Source of the DNA: Planctomycetota bacterium
GTDB lineage: Bacteria > Planctomycetota > UBA1135 > GCA-002686595
Assembly: GCA_016714045.1 (NCBI GenBank)
Contig: JADJNY010000015.1
Span: forward strand, 124,001 to 188,000
Length of the DNA: 64,000 bases
Reading direction: 5' to 3'
Shown: one piece after another, positions 47,135 through 56,582 of the stretch
Numbering within the stretch: the first letter of the stretch is position 1
Layout: every line of letters starts with the position of its first letter
The notes under the pieces: generated by a model
What the model was told of the DNA's origin: nothing
The model's database searches: none
Seen by the model: only the letters and a program-made list of their open reading frames with translations
Program-made: the position numbers and the translations under genes

Positions 47135-49162
47135 TCACCTCGCCACCCCCACCGCCGCGCGCACATCCCTCACCCACACCACGCGATCGAACTCCCCCCC
47201 CGTCGCCGCACGACGCAACAGCGTGAGCTCGCCTCGCCACCCGCCGTCCAAGCCGCGCCGCAGATGCTCCGCCCCCAACCACGCGCGCGCCGCGCCCTTC
47301 TCCGGCAACCTCCGCACGTCGACCACGCCCGCCGGCTTCTTCGTCGCCGCGAACGCATGCTCGAGCGTCCCCGGCGCGGGCTCCGCGAGCTTGAACGTCG
47401 CCGGCGGCGGGTTTCCCTTCGTCTCGACGGTCCCATCCGGCAGCCGCGCGTTCCCCGAACCCACGCACACCGCGAGCGACGTGAACGCGTCCCCGTGCTG
47501 GTGCTTCAACCACCAGCCGAGCGAGCCGAACTCGGCCTCGCCCTGCACGCCGACGAGCGCGTTGCGCGCCCACACCATCGCCTTCGCGCCTTCGCCGCAG
47601 CGCGCGAGCATCCAGTCGAGACGCTCGGGCATGAACCGCTCGCGATCCCGCGTCGTCCAGCCCTGTCCACCGAGCCGCAGGATCTCCTCGCACGCGCCGA
47701 GCGTGCGGATGTGCTGCCCGGCGATCTCGTACTCGGCGACGGAGACGTGCTGCGTGTAGTTGTCGCGCTCGTCGGGATAGACCGAGACGAGGTCGCTCAT
47801 CATCAACCGCAGTGACTCGCGATCCTCTTCGTCGAAGCGCTCGTAAGGCGGGAGCCCCTTGTCCGTGACCGTGCGGAACGCGGCCATCCAGCCCGAAAAG
47901 CGCTGCCCCGCGACCATGTCGGCGCGCGGGTAGTAGTCCGTGAGGTAGACCGCGGTCGCCCGCGTGTGCAGGACGTCGAGACCGACGACCTGCAGCTTCT
48001 TCGTGTGCTTCTCGTCGGCGTTCCATGCGCGCATCCAGCGCAGGAGCTCCTGCAGCTCGACCGTCGTCCATTCGCCCCACGAGAGCGCGCCGAAGAGCGC
48101 GTCGCCGTCGACCTCGCCCGTCAGGAGCCACGTGTTCAGGTTCCACAGCTCGCCGAACGGCGCGTCGAGCGCGAGCAGTTGAAAGCCGTGCTGCTCGACG
48201 AGCGCGCGGAAAAGCTGCGCGCCGAACGCGAGCTCCTCGTGCGTGCCGCGCAGCGCGTCGCCGACGCCGACGATGCGCGCGGCGGAGAGCTCCTTCGCGA
48301 GCGCCGCGACGTCGAGCGGGAGCTCGTTCGCGGCGACGCGATCGCCCGCGGGCGCCTTCGCGTGCGCGAGCGCGGCGGCGAGCTCGTCGACGACGGCCGC
48401 GGGCGCGGGCGCCCGCAAGTTCGCCGCTCGGGACGCGAGCACGAGCTTGTGCCCCGCCGGACCGACGCGGTCCTGCCACTCGGAGCTCAGCGCGCCGCGC
48501 TCGGCGAACGCGCGCCACGTGCCGCGCGGCAGCGTGATCGCGAAGGCACCCTTCGCGTCCGCCTCGACGTGCAGCATCGCGCCGTCCTCGCGCCGCTCGA
48601 CGTGCACGCGCGCGCCCATCGCGGGCGTGCCGTCCTCCGACGTCACGGAGCCCGCCATCGGCAGGTCGACCTCCGCGCGAGCGAGCTCGCAGCGCGCGCC
48701 CGTCCAGCTCGCCACCGCGCGCTCCCGCGCGAGCAGTGCGGCGTGCGTCTTCGCTTCGGCGCCACGCTCGAGCACGCTGATCGAGTAGAGCCCCTCGTCG
48801 ACGCGCAGGTCGAACTCGCCGTTCGCATCCGTTTCGGTGCTGCCCGCGACCGGGAAAAGCTCCGCGTCCGCGCCGAGCGGCGACGCGACGATCGTGACGC
48901 CGGCGACGGACAGGTTCGCGCTGGGGAGCAGCTTTCCAGAGAGGACCGCGGTGGCCGCGCGCTCCGAGCCCGCTCCGCCGTGCTTCACGACGTGGTCGCC
49001 CGCGACGGACACGTCCTTCGTCGGCGCCTGCGCCGATGCACAAGCCGCGAGCACCGCGACCATCGCGAGCGCGCGCGACGCATGCGCGAACACGGAAGGC
49101 GTGATCCCGTCCGCGTGCGTGACGACGGAGGGCCGCAAACGGGCAGGGTCGGTTCTCTTCAT
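47135..49162 (-). CDS. Secreted erythromycin-esterase-like protein with altered catalytic motif
   Basis: The 675-residue protein has a signal peptide (ALAMVAVLAACASAQA) and two carboxypeptidase-regulatory-like beta domains at about 72-130 and 168-222. The erythromycin-esterase fold follows from ~285. The family's GEATHGTRE-type motif appears at 301-310 as GDALRGTHEE: the acidic residue is Asp, the usual catalytic His is Arg, and a His stands three residues later. Other blocks persist (LDAPFGELWNLNTWLL, LQVVGLDV, WMLARCGEGAKAMVWARNALVG). Macrolide hydrolysis is therefore doubtful; a distinct hydrolase or binding role is possible. Start ATG at 49162. Confidence 0.75.
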   Translation of the reverse strand: MKRTDPARLRPSVVTHADGITPSVFAHASRALAMVAVLAACASAQAPTKDVSVAGDHVVKHGGAGSERAATAVLSGKLLPSANLSVAGVTIVASPLGADAELFPVAGSTETDANGEFDLRVDEGLYSISVLERGAEAKTHAALLARERAVASWTGARCELARAEVDLPMAGSVTSEDGTPAMGARVHVERREDGAMLHVEADAKGAFAITLPRGTWRAFAERGALSSEWQDRVGPAGHKLVLASRAANLRAPAPAAVVDELAAALAHAKAPAGDRVAANELPLDVAALAKELSAARIVGVGDALRGTHEELAFGAQLFRALVEQHGFQLLALDAPFGELWNLNTWLLTGEVDGDALFGALSWGEWTTVELQELLRWMRAWNADEKHTKKLQVVGLDVLHTRATAVYLTDYYPRADMVAGQRFSGWMAAFRTVTDKGLPPYERFDEEDRESLRLMMSDLVSVYPDERDNYTQHVSVAEYEIAGQHIRTLGACEEILRLGGQGWTTRDRERFMPERLDWMLARCGEGAKAMVWARNALVGVQGEAEFGSLGWWLKHQHGDAFTSLAVCVGSGNARLPDGTVETKGNPPPATFKLAEPAPGTLEHAFAATKKPAGVVDVRRLPEKGAARAWLGAEHLRRGLDGGWRGELTLLRRAATGGEFDRVVWVRDVRAAVGVAR

Positions 49163-49318
49163 GGCGTGGCTCGTGGTCCGGGCGCCCCATTTCACCCGTC
49201 GATCCGCGGCGGACAAGCGCGAGATGCGAGCTACCTCGCTCCGGAGGGGTCCGCTACGCTGTGCCGCCGCTTCCCGTTGGAAGCCCCGCGTCGAGATCCC
49301 CCCGCTCGAGGAAGAAGC

Positions 49319-50851
49319 ATGGCCCAGGCCGATTCTGCCGAGGTTCCCCAGACCGCCCCCCACGACGAAGGACCGACACTGCTCGGTCATCCGCGTGGAC
49401 TCTTCGTCCTCTTCTTCGCGGAGTTGTGGGAGCGCTTCTGCTACTACGGCATGCGTGCTCTGCTCGCGATCTACATTGCGGAGCAGTACTTCGCCCACCT
49501 CGACCAAGACGCGGCCAAGGCCGCGGCTTCGGCAAGCTACGGCGGCTTCACGGCCCTCGTCTACGCGCTTGGCATCTTCGGTGGGTCGATCGCGGATCGC
49601 GTGCTCGGCTATCGGCGCACGATCGTCGTCGGCGGGCTCTTCATGGCTGCCGGCGAGTTCATGCTGATGAGCTCGTCGAAGGACTTGTTCTTCATCGGCC
49701 TCGCGGCCCTCATCGTCGGCAACGGGATGTTCAAGCCGAACATCTCGACGCTCGTTGGCAAGCTCTACAAGCCCAATGACGCCCGCCGCGACAGCGCGTT
49801 CACCATCTTCTACATGGGCATCAACATCGGTGCGCTGCTCGCGCCGCTCGGATGCCAAGCCATCTCTGCCGCGATGGGCACCGAGGGGCACCCCGACTAC
49901 CGCTACGGGTTCATGCTCGCGGGAGCGTGCATGCTGCTCGGGCTCGTTTGCTTCGGCATCGGCGGAAAGCAACTCCAGGGGAAGGGCCTGCCGCCTCCCG
50001 GCAAGGAAGGGATGGGCCCGATCATCCAGGTCGTGCTCGGCGCGTGCATCGTGATCCCCGGAGTGTATGCGCTGCTGAACTACAACGAGGACGTGCTCGC
50101 CTACGGCCTGTACGCGACGTTCATCGGGATGGAGGTCTTCCTCGTTTCGATCGCGATGAAGCAGGAGCCGGTCCTCCGCGCCCGGATGTTCGTGCTCATC
50201 CTGCTGCTCTTCTTGAACGTCGTGTTCTGGTCGGGCTTCGAGCAGGCCGGCAACTCGCTCAACTTCTTCGCGAAGGAGCGCCTCGTTCCGCTGACCATCG
50301 GCGACTGGAAGATGCCGTTCGAGTGGTGGCAGTCGGTGAACTCGGTCTTCATCGTGGCCCTCGGCCCCGTCTTCACGGGCTTGTGGGTGGCACTCGACCG
50401 TCGCGGACTGAACCCGTCGATCCCAGCGAAGTTCGGCATCGGCCTCATCGCGATGGGTCTCGGTTTCGCCGTGCTGAACCTCGGCATCGGCGGGGCGACG
50501 GCAGAGGGCAACGTCTACTGGTACTTCCTCCTGGGTCTGTACTTCGTGCACACCTGCGGAGAGCTCTGCCTCTCCCCCGTCGGCCTATCGATGGTGACGA
50601 AGCTCGCGCCTGAGAAGGTGACGGGCATGGTGATGGGCGCTTGGTTCCTCGCGATTGCATGCGGCAACTACATCGCGAGCGAGTTCTCGACGCTCGCCGC
50701 GAAGGAGGCGGGGAAGGTCAGTACCGCGCTGGAGAAGGCCAACGCGTACGGGACCGTATTCAACTACGTGTTCTTGGTCGGCGTGGCCATCGGCGGCGGG
50801 CTCCTTCTGTCCTCGCGCTGGATCAACCGCGGAATGCACGGAGTGAAATGA
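49319..50851 (+). CDS. POT/PTR2-family proton-coupled oligopeptide transporter
   Basis: The 510-residue protein has ~12-14 membrane segments. It shows the POT signature: FFAELWERFCYYGMRALLAIYI near the N-terminus (ExxER), VGNGMFKPNISTLVGKLY and FTIFYMGINIGALLAPL. It imports di- or tripeptides using the proton gradient. Its stop (50849-50851) is one base before the ATG of the Xaa-Pro dipeptidase gene, so both are almost surely one operon for peptide uptake and breakdown. GAGGAAG precedes the ATG at 49319. Codon third positions are slightly less GC-biased than neighbours. Confidence 0.92.
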   Translation: MAQADSAEVPQTAPHDEGPTLLGHPRGLFVLFFAELWERFCYYGMRALLAIYIAEQYFAHLDQDAAKAAASASYGGFTALVYALGIFGGSIADRVLGYRRTIVVGGLFMAAGEFMLMSSSKDLFFIGLAALIVGNGMFKPNISTLVGKLYKPNDARRDSAFTIFYMGINIGALLAPLGCQAISAAMGTEGHPDYRYGFMLAGACMLLGLVCFGIGGKQLQGKGLPPPGKEGMGPIIQVVLGACIVIPGVYALLNYNEDVLAYGLYATFIGMEVFLVSIAMKQEPVLRARMFVLILLLFLNVVFWSGFEQAGNSLNFFAKERLVPLTIGDWKMPFEWWQSVNSVFIVALGPVFTGLWVALDRRGLNPSIPAKFGIGLIAMGLGFAVLNLGIGGATAEGNVYWYFLLGLYFVHTCGELCLSPVGLSMVTKLAPEKVTGMVMGAWFLAIACGNYIASEFSTLAAKEAGKVSTALEKANAYGTVFNYVFLVGVAIGGGLLLSSRWINRGMHGVK

Positions 50852-50852
50852 C

Positions 50853-52167
50853 ATGACGAACACTCAACTCTTCACCGACCACGTCCGCACCCTGCAGAAG
50901 AAGGCGGAGTCCGCGCTCGCCGCGACGGGCTTCGACGGGCTCGTGATCCAGGCCGGCCGGCCGTTCACGTACTTCGCGGACGACATGGACGCGCCGTTCC
51001 GCACGACGCCGCACTTCGCGCACTGGTGTCCGCTCGAGGGACCGCAGCACCTGCTCTACGTGCGGCCGGGCAAGAAGCCGCGGCTCGTGCGCGGTCGCGC
51101 CCGAGGACTACTGGTACGAGCAGACGCCCGTCGGCCGTCCGTTCTGGACCGACGCGTTCGACGTGAAGCAGGCGCCCGACGAGCCCGCGGCGTGGAAGGA
51201 GCTCGCGCACTCCGGCCGCGTCGCGTTCCTCGGCGACGATCCGCATGCGGCGCAGGTGCACGGCATCGCGCCGGGCTGCATCCAGCCGCTCGCGCTGCTC
51301 GCGCGCCTCGACTGGGACCGCGCGTACAAGACGCCGTACGAGGTCGCGTGCATCGAATCCGCAGGCGCGCTCGCTGCGAAAGGCCACAAGGCCGCGCGCT
51401 CCGCGTTCGTCGAGGGCGCCTCCGAGCTCGAGATCCACCACGCCTACCTCGAAGCCGTCGGGTGCGTCGACAAGGACCTCCCCTACGAGACGATCGTGTG
51501 CCTCGACGAGAAGGGCGCCATCCTCCACTACACCGGCAAGCGCGCGCAGAAGCACGGCAAGGTGCTCTTGATCGACGCGGGCGCGAAGGTGAACGGCTAC
51601 GGCTCGGACATCACGCGCACGTGGACGACGGCGAAGGCGGACGCGCCCTTCATGGAGCTCGTGAACGGCCTCGACCGTGTGCAGCAGGAGCTGTGCGCGC
51701 TCGTGTCGCCAGGCAAGCCGTACCTCGAGCTCCACCACGCCGCGCACCTGAAGATCGCGGACCTGCTCCACGGCGCGGGCCTGATCCAGAAGGGCGGCGC
51801 GGAGGCTGTCGAGCTCGGCCTGACGCACCCGTTCTTCCCGCACGGCCTCGGCCACTTCCTCGGCATCCAGGTGCACGACGTCGGTGGACGACAGAAGTCG
51901 CCCGATGGCGGATTGCTCGCTCCGCCGCCGCAGTACCCGTACCTGCGCACGACGCGCGCGATCGAGATCGACCAGGTCTTCACGATCGAGCCCGGGATCT
52001 ACTTCATCGAGATGCTGCTGCGCCCGCACCGCGCGGGGAAGACGAAGGAGCACTTCGATTGGGCGAAGATCGACCGCCTGATGCCGTGCGGCGGCATCCG
52101 CATCGAGGACGACGTCGTCGTGACGCGCGACGGACACCGCAACTTGACGCGGCCGCACGTCGGCTGA
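50853..52167 (+). CDS. pepQ: Xaa-Pro dipeptidase-like M24 metallopeptidase (one frameshift)
   Basis: After a 1-base correction this is ~437 residues. The N-domain (LATTGFDGLVIQAG-like) is followed by the pita-bread catalytic domain with metal ligands DAGAKVNGYGSDITRTW (two Asp), HGLGHFLGIQVHDVGG (His), FTIEPGIYFIEM (Glu) and GGIRIEDDVVVT (Glu). The frame breaks at 51091-51095: the N-part runs ...KKPRLVR and the rest VAPEDYWYEQTPVGRPFW. Removing one G of GG at 51093-51094 fuses them. It cleaves dipeptides with C-terminal proline imported by the adjacent POT transporter. Family certainty is high, the symbol less so. Confidence 0.85.
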
Positions 52168-52172
52168 AACGA

Positions 52173-52203
52173 CTCCGGCGCGCGAGGTCGTCGCGCGCCG
52201 GAG
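52173..52203. terminator. Bidirectional hairpin between convergent genes
   Basis: A perfect 13-bp stem (52173-52185 with 52191-52203, CTCCGGCGCGCGA arm) closes on GGTCG. It sits between the stops of the dipeptidase and metalloprotease genes, so it probably ends transcripts from both sides. There is no strong T-run. Confidence 0.65.
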
Positions 52204-52227
52204 ATTCGTGCTCGCGTCCTTCGCTCG

Positions 52228-54810
52228 CTAGGGCAGCCAGGTCAACACGACCCCGTTCGTCCGGTTCGACGTCGCCGCCGTGCAGAAGCTCGCGGCGTTG
52301 CGGTAGAAGCACTGGTAGTACCGCGTCGCCCCCGCCGGCGGGATCGCGCCGCGCACGCTGATCGAAAGATCGCCGCCCTGCGGATACGAGCTCGAGTTCG
52401 TGCTCACCGCCTTCGTGCCGAGTCGGATCACCGACCCCGTCACGCACCCGAGGCCGTCGTCGACCACGACGGGCGCCATCTGCGCGTCACCCTGGAAGAA
52501 GACGCACGTCGCGCCGGTCATCGAGCTCGACGCGAGCGTCACCGTGTCGCCCGCCACGCTCGGCGTGCCCGTCGCGACGAGGCCGCCGCCCTGGGCCCAC
52601 ACCGAGTTCGCGCAGCCGCGTCCGGAGAAGCCCACGTTCGCGCACGGGCACGCGCCGCCGCCGCCGTCGCCGCGGCAGAACGAGCCCGCGGTGCTCGTGC
52701 AGAGGACGCGCGACGCGACGAACGCGTCGAACGCGCCTTCGACCGTGCCCGCGGTGCCACCGTCGTTCACCGTGACGCGCACGCGCATGTTCGCCGTGAA
52801 CGCGACCCCAGCGCTCGTCATCGTCGCCGTGTCGACCGTGTTCGTGCGCCACGTCGACGCGTCCGACGTGTGCGTCGCGACCGTGACCCACGGACCCGAC
52901 GTGCCATTGCTGGAGACCTCGACGCGCAGCATGTCCGTGCCGTTGGTGTTCGAGAGGCGCAGCCAGTACGCGTAGGAGAGCTGCTGCCCGCTCCCGGTCA
53001 GGTCGATCGCGGGCGACGTCAGGATCACCGAGCCGCCGTCGACGTCGCTGTTGCCCGTCGTGTTGCCCGTGAGCCAGCACTGTCCGCTGCCGTCGAAGTC
53101 GGCGGGCGGATCGAAGGTCGTGTTCGGATCGTTGACCGGCACGCCGCGCTGCCAGAGCCCCGCCGTCGCGCCGCTGACGCTCGCCGTCCAGCCGAGGTCC
53201 GTCTGGAAGTGATCGTCGAGCACCGGGCCCGAGCCGCCGATCGCCGCCGTGTAGAGCGCGGTCGGCGCTCCCGCGGGGTCGAACGCCGGCGCGCAGCCGC
53301 CGAGCAGGCTGTAGTAGAACTCCGGCGTCGCGTCGCACGACGGCGGCGGGAGCGTCGCGGTGTACGTGCCCGGCCCCGTGTTCGTCATCGTGACGAGCGT
53401 GAACGGCCCGCCGTAGTAGCGGTAGGAGAGCCGCACGAGCCCGCCCGCGTCGCCCGCGGCGGTCGCGTTCAGCGTCACCGGCACGTCCGGCGTGAACGAC
53501 GTCGGGTGATCGCCCTGCACGAACGCGAAGTAGGGCAGACAGCCGGCCTCGTTGAGCATCTGCGCCTGCGAGTTCGGGTGGAACGTCGGAACGATGTTCG
53601 ACGTCCCGCCGCCGCACAGGTGGCAGTAACTCATGATCGTGCCCTGGCTCGTGCACACCTGCGCGGTCTGGCAGCCGCCCCAGTACTGCGAGGGCGGGCA
53701 CTGGTCGACGGGCGGGCAGAACTCGTGCGTGTGGATCGCGCCGAAGTTGTGCCCGATCTCGTGCGCGCAGACGATGTAGTCCCAGTTCGAGGGGCCCTGC
53801 ACGATCGGGAACGGCGTGTTGCCCGCGAGGTTGCCCGCGACCGACAGCGCGACGCCACAGAGCGCCGAGAGGTAACCGACGCCGCCGCCGAGGTTCGCCC
53901 CGCTGACGAGCTGTCCGACGCGCGCGCCGTTCGGGAGCCCGGGCCCCCACGCGACCGCGAGCTCGCTCAGCGCCGCACCCGACGACGTCGCCGTCCACGG
54001 GTCGTTCGAGGTCGTGTAGAACGCGACGTACGGGAACGTCATCGTCGTGCTCGCCTCGAGCTCGTACCGGTCGCTGATCCACGTGAACAGCGTGGTGACG
54101 TAGGCCGTCTCGGCGTTCAGGTTGTTGAAGCGCTGGTAGAGCGGGAAGTCGGTCGTGAGCGCGACCTTCGCTTCGCGCAGCCCGCACGACGGACCCGCGA
54201 GGAGCTGCTGCGCCGGCGGGAGCGGCCAGTTCCGCGCCGCGGGCGGCGTCGGGCTCACCTGCTCCTGCTCGCAAGCGAACGCGAGCTGCGCGCCCGCGCG
54301 GAGCAGCTCGTTCTCCTCGATGCACAGGACGTCGCTCGCGTACCAGTCGTCGCCCGCCGCGGCGCGCGGGATGAAGTGGAAGAGCTCGCTTCCCGTGTGC
54401 ATCCAACCGCGCACGCCGGTGTGCGACGCGCCGAACAGGACCTGCGATCCGGGGATCCCGACGACGCTGCCGCGCCAGACGCTCAGGTCGAGGCCGTCGA
54501 GCAGACCCGGCGCCTCGACGTCGTCGACGTAGAACCGGAACTGACGGCGCGCGACGTCGATGCGCTGCAGGTCGAGGTCGACGCTCCCGCCCCCCGGCAG
54601 GGCGACCCCGGTCAGCGTCACGTGCGATTCGTTCGCGAGACCGCGGATCGCGGCGTGGTCGGGCTGGAAACGCAGCGCAGCGACGCCCGCCGGCGCGGGG
54701 GCCGGATGCCACGGCGCGGGGACGCTCGGAACCTGCGCGAACGCGGAACCGAGGAGACCGATCAGGGCGACGGCGCGAACCAAGCTGGAGAGAGAGCTCC
54801 GGGGGAGCAT
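52228..54810 (-). CDS. Secreted M12-type (reprolysin-like) zinc metalloprotease with planctomycete C-module
   Basis: The 860-residue protein has a signal peptide ([17 protein letters not shown]) and a pro-domain. The catalytic domain has H350-E351-x-x-H354-x5-H360 ([11 protein letters not shown]), a metzincin zinc site, with a Met-turn (GTIMSYC) about 30 residues on. Ig-like and CUB-like beta domains follow, and then the ~140-residue C-module ([41 protein letters not shown]) seen in the proteins at 21304 and 56583. It degrades extracellular protein. It converges with the dipeptidase gene across a hairpin. The peptide-use theme of 49-55 kb is notable. Confidence 0.85.
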   Translation of the reverse strand: MLPRSSLSSLVRAVALIGLLGSAFAQVPSVPAPWHPAPAPAGVAALRFQPDHAAIRGLANESHVTLTGVALPGGGSVDLDLQRIDVARRQFRFYVDDVEAPGLLDGLDLSVWRGSVVGIPGSQVLFGASHTGVRGWMHTGSELFHFIPRAAAGDDWYASDVLCIEENELLRAGAQLAFACEQEQVSPTPPAARNWPLPPAQQLLAGPSCGLREAKVALTTDFPLYQRFNNLNAETAYVTTLFTWISDRYELEASTTMTFPYVAFYTTSNDPWTATSSGAALSELAVAWGPGLPNGARVGQLVSGANLGGGVGYLSALCGVALSVAGNLAGNTPFPIVQGPSNWDYIVCAHEIGHNFGAIHTHEFCPPVDQCPPSQYWGGCQTAQVCTSQGTIMSYCHLCGGGTSNIVPTFHPNSQAQMLNEAGCLPYFAFVQGDHPTSFTPDVPVTLNATAAGDAGGLVRLSYRYYGGPFTLVTMTNTGPGTYTATLPPPSCDATPEFYYSLLGGCAPAFDPAGAPTALYTAAIGGSGPVLDDHFQTDLGWTASVSGATAGLWQRGVPVNDPNTTFDPPADFDGSGQCWLTGNTTGNSDVDGGSVILTSPAIDLTGSGQQLSYAYWLRLSNTNGTDMLRVEVSSNGTSGPWVTVATHTSDASTWRTNTVDTATMTSAGVAFTANMRVRVTVNDGGTAGTVEGAFDAFVASRVLCTSTAGSFCRGDGGGGACPCANVGFSGRGCANSVWAQGGGLVATGTPSVAGDTVTLASSSMTGATCVFFQGDAQMAPVVVDDGLGCVTGSVIRLGTKAVSTNSSSYPQGGDLSISVRGAIPPAGATRYYQCFYRNAASFCTAATSNRTNGVVLTWLP

Positions 54811-54998
54811 GCAGACCTCGTCTTCGGAACGTGGGGGGACGATCGAGCGACCTTCGAGCGTACCCGCAGGAGCGAAGGCGCGCTGAAGTGACTCGGGGGA
54901 GCCGGGGCGGACGAAATCGTGCTCGTTCCGCAAGGCTCCCCGGGGTTCATGGACGGAGATCGCGTACGCTGGGTTCCCCTGCTTCAGGAGGCCTTCAC

Positions 54999-55397
54999 GT
55001 GCAACGCCAGAACCTCTCCACGAACACGCCCTGGGAACCGATCGTCGGCTATTCACGCGCCGTCCGCGTCGGCCCGACCATCCACGTCTCCGGCACGACC
55101 GCGACCGACGCCGACGGCCGCCTGATCGGCGAGGGCGACGCCGCCGCGCAAACGCGCCAGGTGCTCGCCAACATCGACCGCGCGCTGCGCCAGGTCGGCG
55201 GGAGCCTGCGCGACGTCGTCCGGACGCGGATCTACGTGGTCGACATCCAGGACTGGGAGCGAGTTGGGCGGGTTCATGGCGAGGTCTTCGCCAGCATCCG
55301 ACCGACGACGTCGCTCGTCGCGGTGAAAGCCCTCGTCGATCCGCGGATGCTCGTCGAGATCGAAGCGGAAGCGATCGCCTCCGAACGCAGCCTCTGA
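54999..55397 (+). CDS. ridA: RidA-family enamine/imine deaminase
   Basis: The 132-residue protein fits the YjgF/RidA fold: [57 protein letters not shown] with the conserved Arg, and LVEIEAEAI with the C-terminal Glu. RidA hydrolyses reactive enamines and imines formed by PLP enzymes. A strong AGGAGG (54986-54991) seven bases upstream decides the GTG start at 54999. Earlier in-frame codons have no SD. It stands alone after the metalloprotease promoter region. Specific subfamily uncertain. Confidence 0.88.
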   Translation: MQRQNLSTNTPWEPIVGYSRAVRVGPTIHVSGTTATDADGRLIGEGDAAAQTRQVLANIDRALRQVGGSLRDVVRTRIYVVDIQDWERVGRVHGEVFASIRPTTSLVAVKALVDPRMLVEIEAEAIASERSL

Positions 55398-55449
55398 TCC
55401 CAGCCGTTCGAAACACCTCGCGGATCGGTCGCGCGCACGCCGTCGCGCG

Positions 55450-55992
55450 TCACCGACAGTGCACGAACCCGAAGCCCACGTGGAAGCGCGGGTACGGATA
55501 CGGGTCGCGATCCCACGGGAGCGGCTCCTCGCGCGTGAACGTCGCGCCCGCGGTCACGCGGATCCCGTCGAAGTCGAGCGTCGAGCGCAGGTTCAACCCG
55601 TGCAGGTCGAGCTCGTCGTAGCTCCGGCCCGCCGGCGGGGCGAAGACCGCCTCGTACGTCCCGCTCTCCCCGCCCTGGATCGGGAGCGGGGCGGGTTCGA
55701 CGCGCGCCGACTCGAAGGGCGCGAGATCCGCGGTGAGCAACGCGAGCGACTCGGGCACGAGCCGCACCGGGCGCGCGCCGAGGTTCTCGATCCGCACGCG
55801 CACGTGCGCCGCGCCGCCGTCGCGGGCGAGCCCGAGCACGGTCACGAGCACGCGCGCGGTCGCGTTCGAGTCGCCCTGTGCGTCGAGCCGCGCCTCGAGC
55901 GGGGCCGGCGCGTAGCGGAACGGACGCCAGGGCGAGCTCGCGCAGCTCGCCAAGGCGAGACCCAACACACCTAGAGCGATCGAGATCTTCAT
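55450..55992 (-). CDS. Putative lipoprotein (small beta-domain)
   Basis: The 180-residue protein has a lipoprotein signal (ISIALGVLGLALASC, lipobox LASC). Its mature part has beta-rich segments (AHVRVRIENLGARPVRLVPESLALL, GTYEAVFAPPAG) and ends in FHVGFGFVHCR. It looks like a small envelope lipoprotein with an Ig-like domain, but I do not recognise the family. The ATG at 55992 gives the signal. It is divergent from the YaeQ-like gene across 44 bases. Confidence 0.65.
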   Translation of the reverse strand: MKISIALGVLGLALASCASSPWRPFRYAPAPLEARLDAQGDSNATARVLVTVLGLARDGGAAHVRVRIENLGARPVRLVPESLALLTADLAPFESARVEPAPLPIQGGESGTYEAVFAPPAGRSYDELDLHGLNLRSTLDFDGIRVTAGATFTREEPLPWDRDPYPYPRFHVGFGFVHCR

Positions 55993-56036
55993 GACGCGGC
56001 ATTCTAGGCCCGCGCGCGGTCCGTACACTCCCGCCA

Positions 56037-56555
56037 ATGAGCCAAGGTGAACGACTGCGCCGATTCCGCATCCAACGCACGCCGGGAGGCGAACTCGACC
56101 TGCGCCTCGCGCAACACGCTTCCGAGACCGACGAGTTCCTGGTCGCGCGCCTCCTCGCGACGGTCGCCTACCACGGCCCCGGCTTCGAGGTCTCGTCCGG
56201 CGTGTGCCGCGGCGACGAGCCCGCGCTGTCGCGCCGCGAGCTCGACGGGCGGCTCGTGCTCTGGATCGAGATCGGGTTGCCGAAGCGCGATCGGCTCGAC
56301 CGCGCGCTCCGGGCCGCCGAACAAGTGGTCGTCGTCGCGCACAAGCGCGCGGACGTCTTCCTGCGGGAGCTCGAGGACGACCCGCCGCGCCGCAAGGAAC
56401 GCCTGCGCGTCCACGTGCTCGACGCAGCCACGCTCACGCGCCTCGGGAAGGAGCTCGACCGCGACAACCGCTGGTCGATCGACGTGGAGCCCGCGCTCCT
56501 CCGCGTGCGGACGCCGAAGACGGCGCACGAGCTCGCGTTCACGTCCGCGATCTGA
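56037..56555 (+). CDS. YaeQ-like protein (PD-(D/E)XK-fold)
   Basis: The 172-residue protein matches the YaeQ pattern: FRIQRTPGGELDLRLAQHASETDEFLVARLLATVAYHG, FEVSSGVCRGDEPALSRRELDGRLVLWIEIGLPKRDRLDRALRAAEQVVVVAHK. YaeQ is linked to suppression of haemolysin/transcription-elongation phenotypes, and the fold resembles nucleases. Only the fold-level call is safe. It stands alone, converging with the TolB-like gene. The ATG at 56037 is the first in frame. Confidence 0.78.
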   Translation: MSQGERLRRFRIQRTPGGELDLRLAQHASETDEFLVARLLATVAYHGPGFEVSSGVCRGDEPALSRRELDGRLVLWIEIGLPKRDRLDRALRAAEQVVVVAHKRADVFLRELEDDPPRRKERLRVHVLDAATLTRLGKELDRDNRWSIDVEPALLRVRTPKTAHELAFTSAI

Positions 56556-56582
56556 TGCACGCCGCGCGGCAGCACCGCGCGA

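Noticed and set aside
47135..49162. Macrolide-resistance esterase
   Set aside because: The catalytic His is replaced, so the resistance label is unsafe; kept as a fold-level call.
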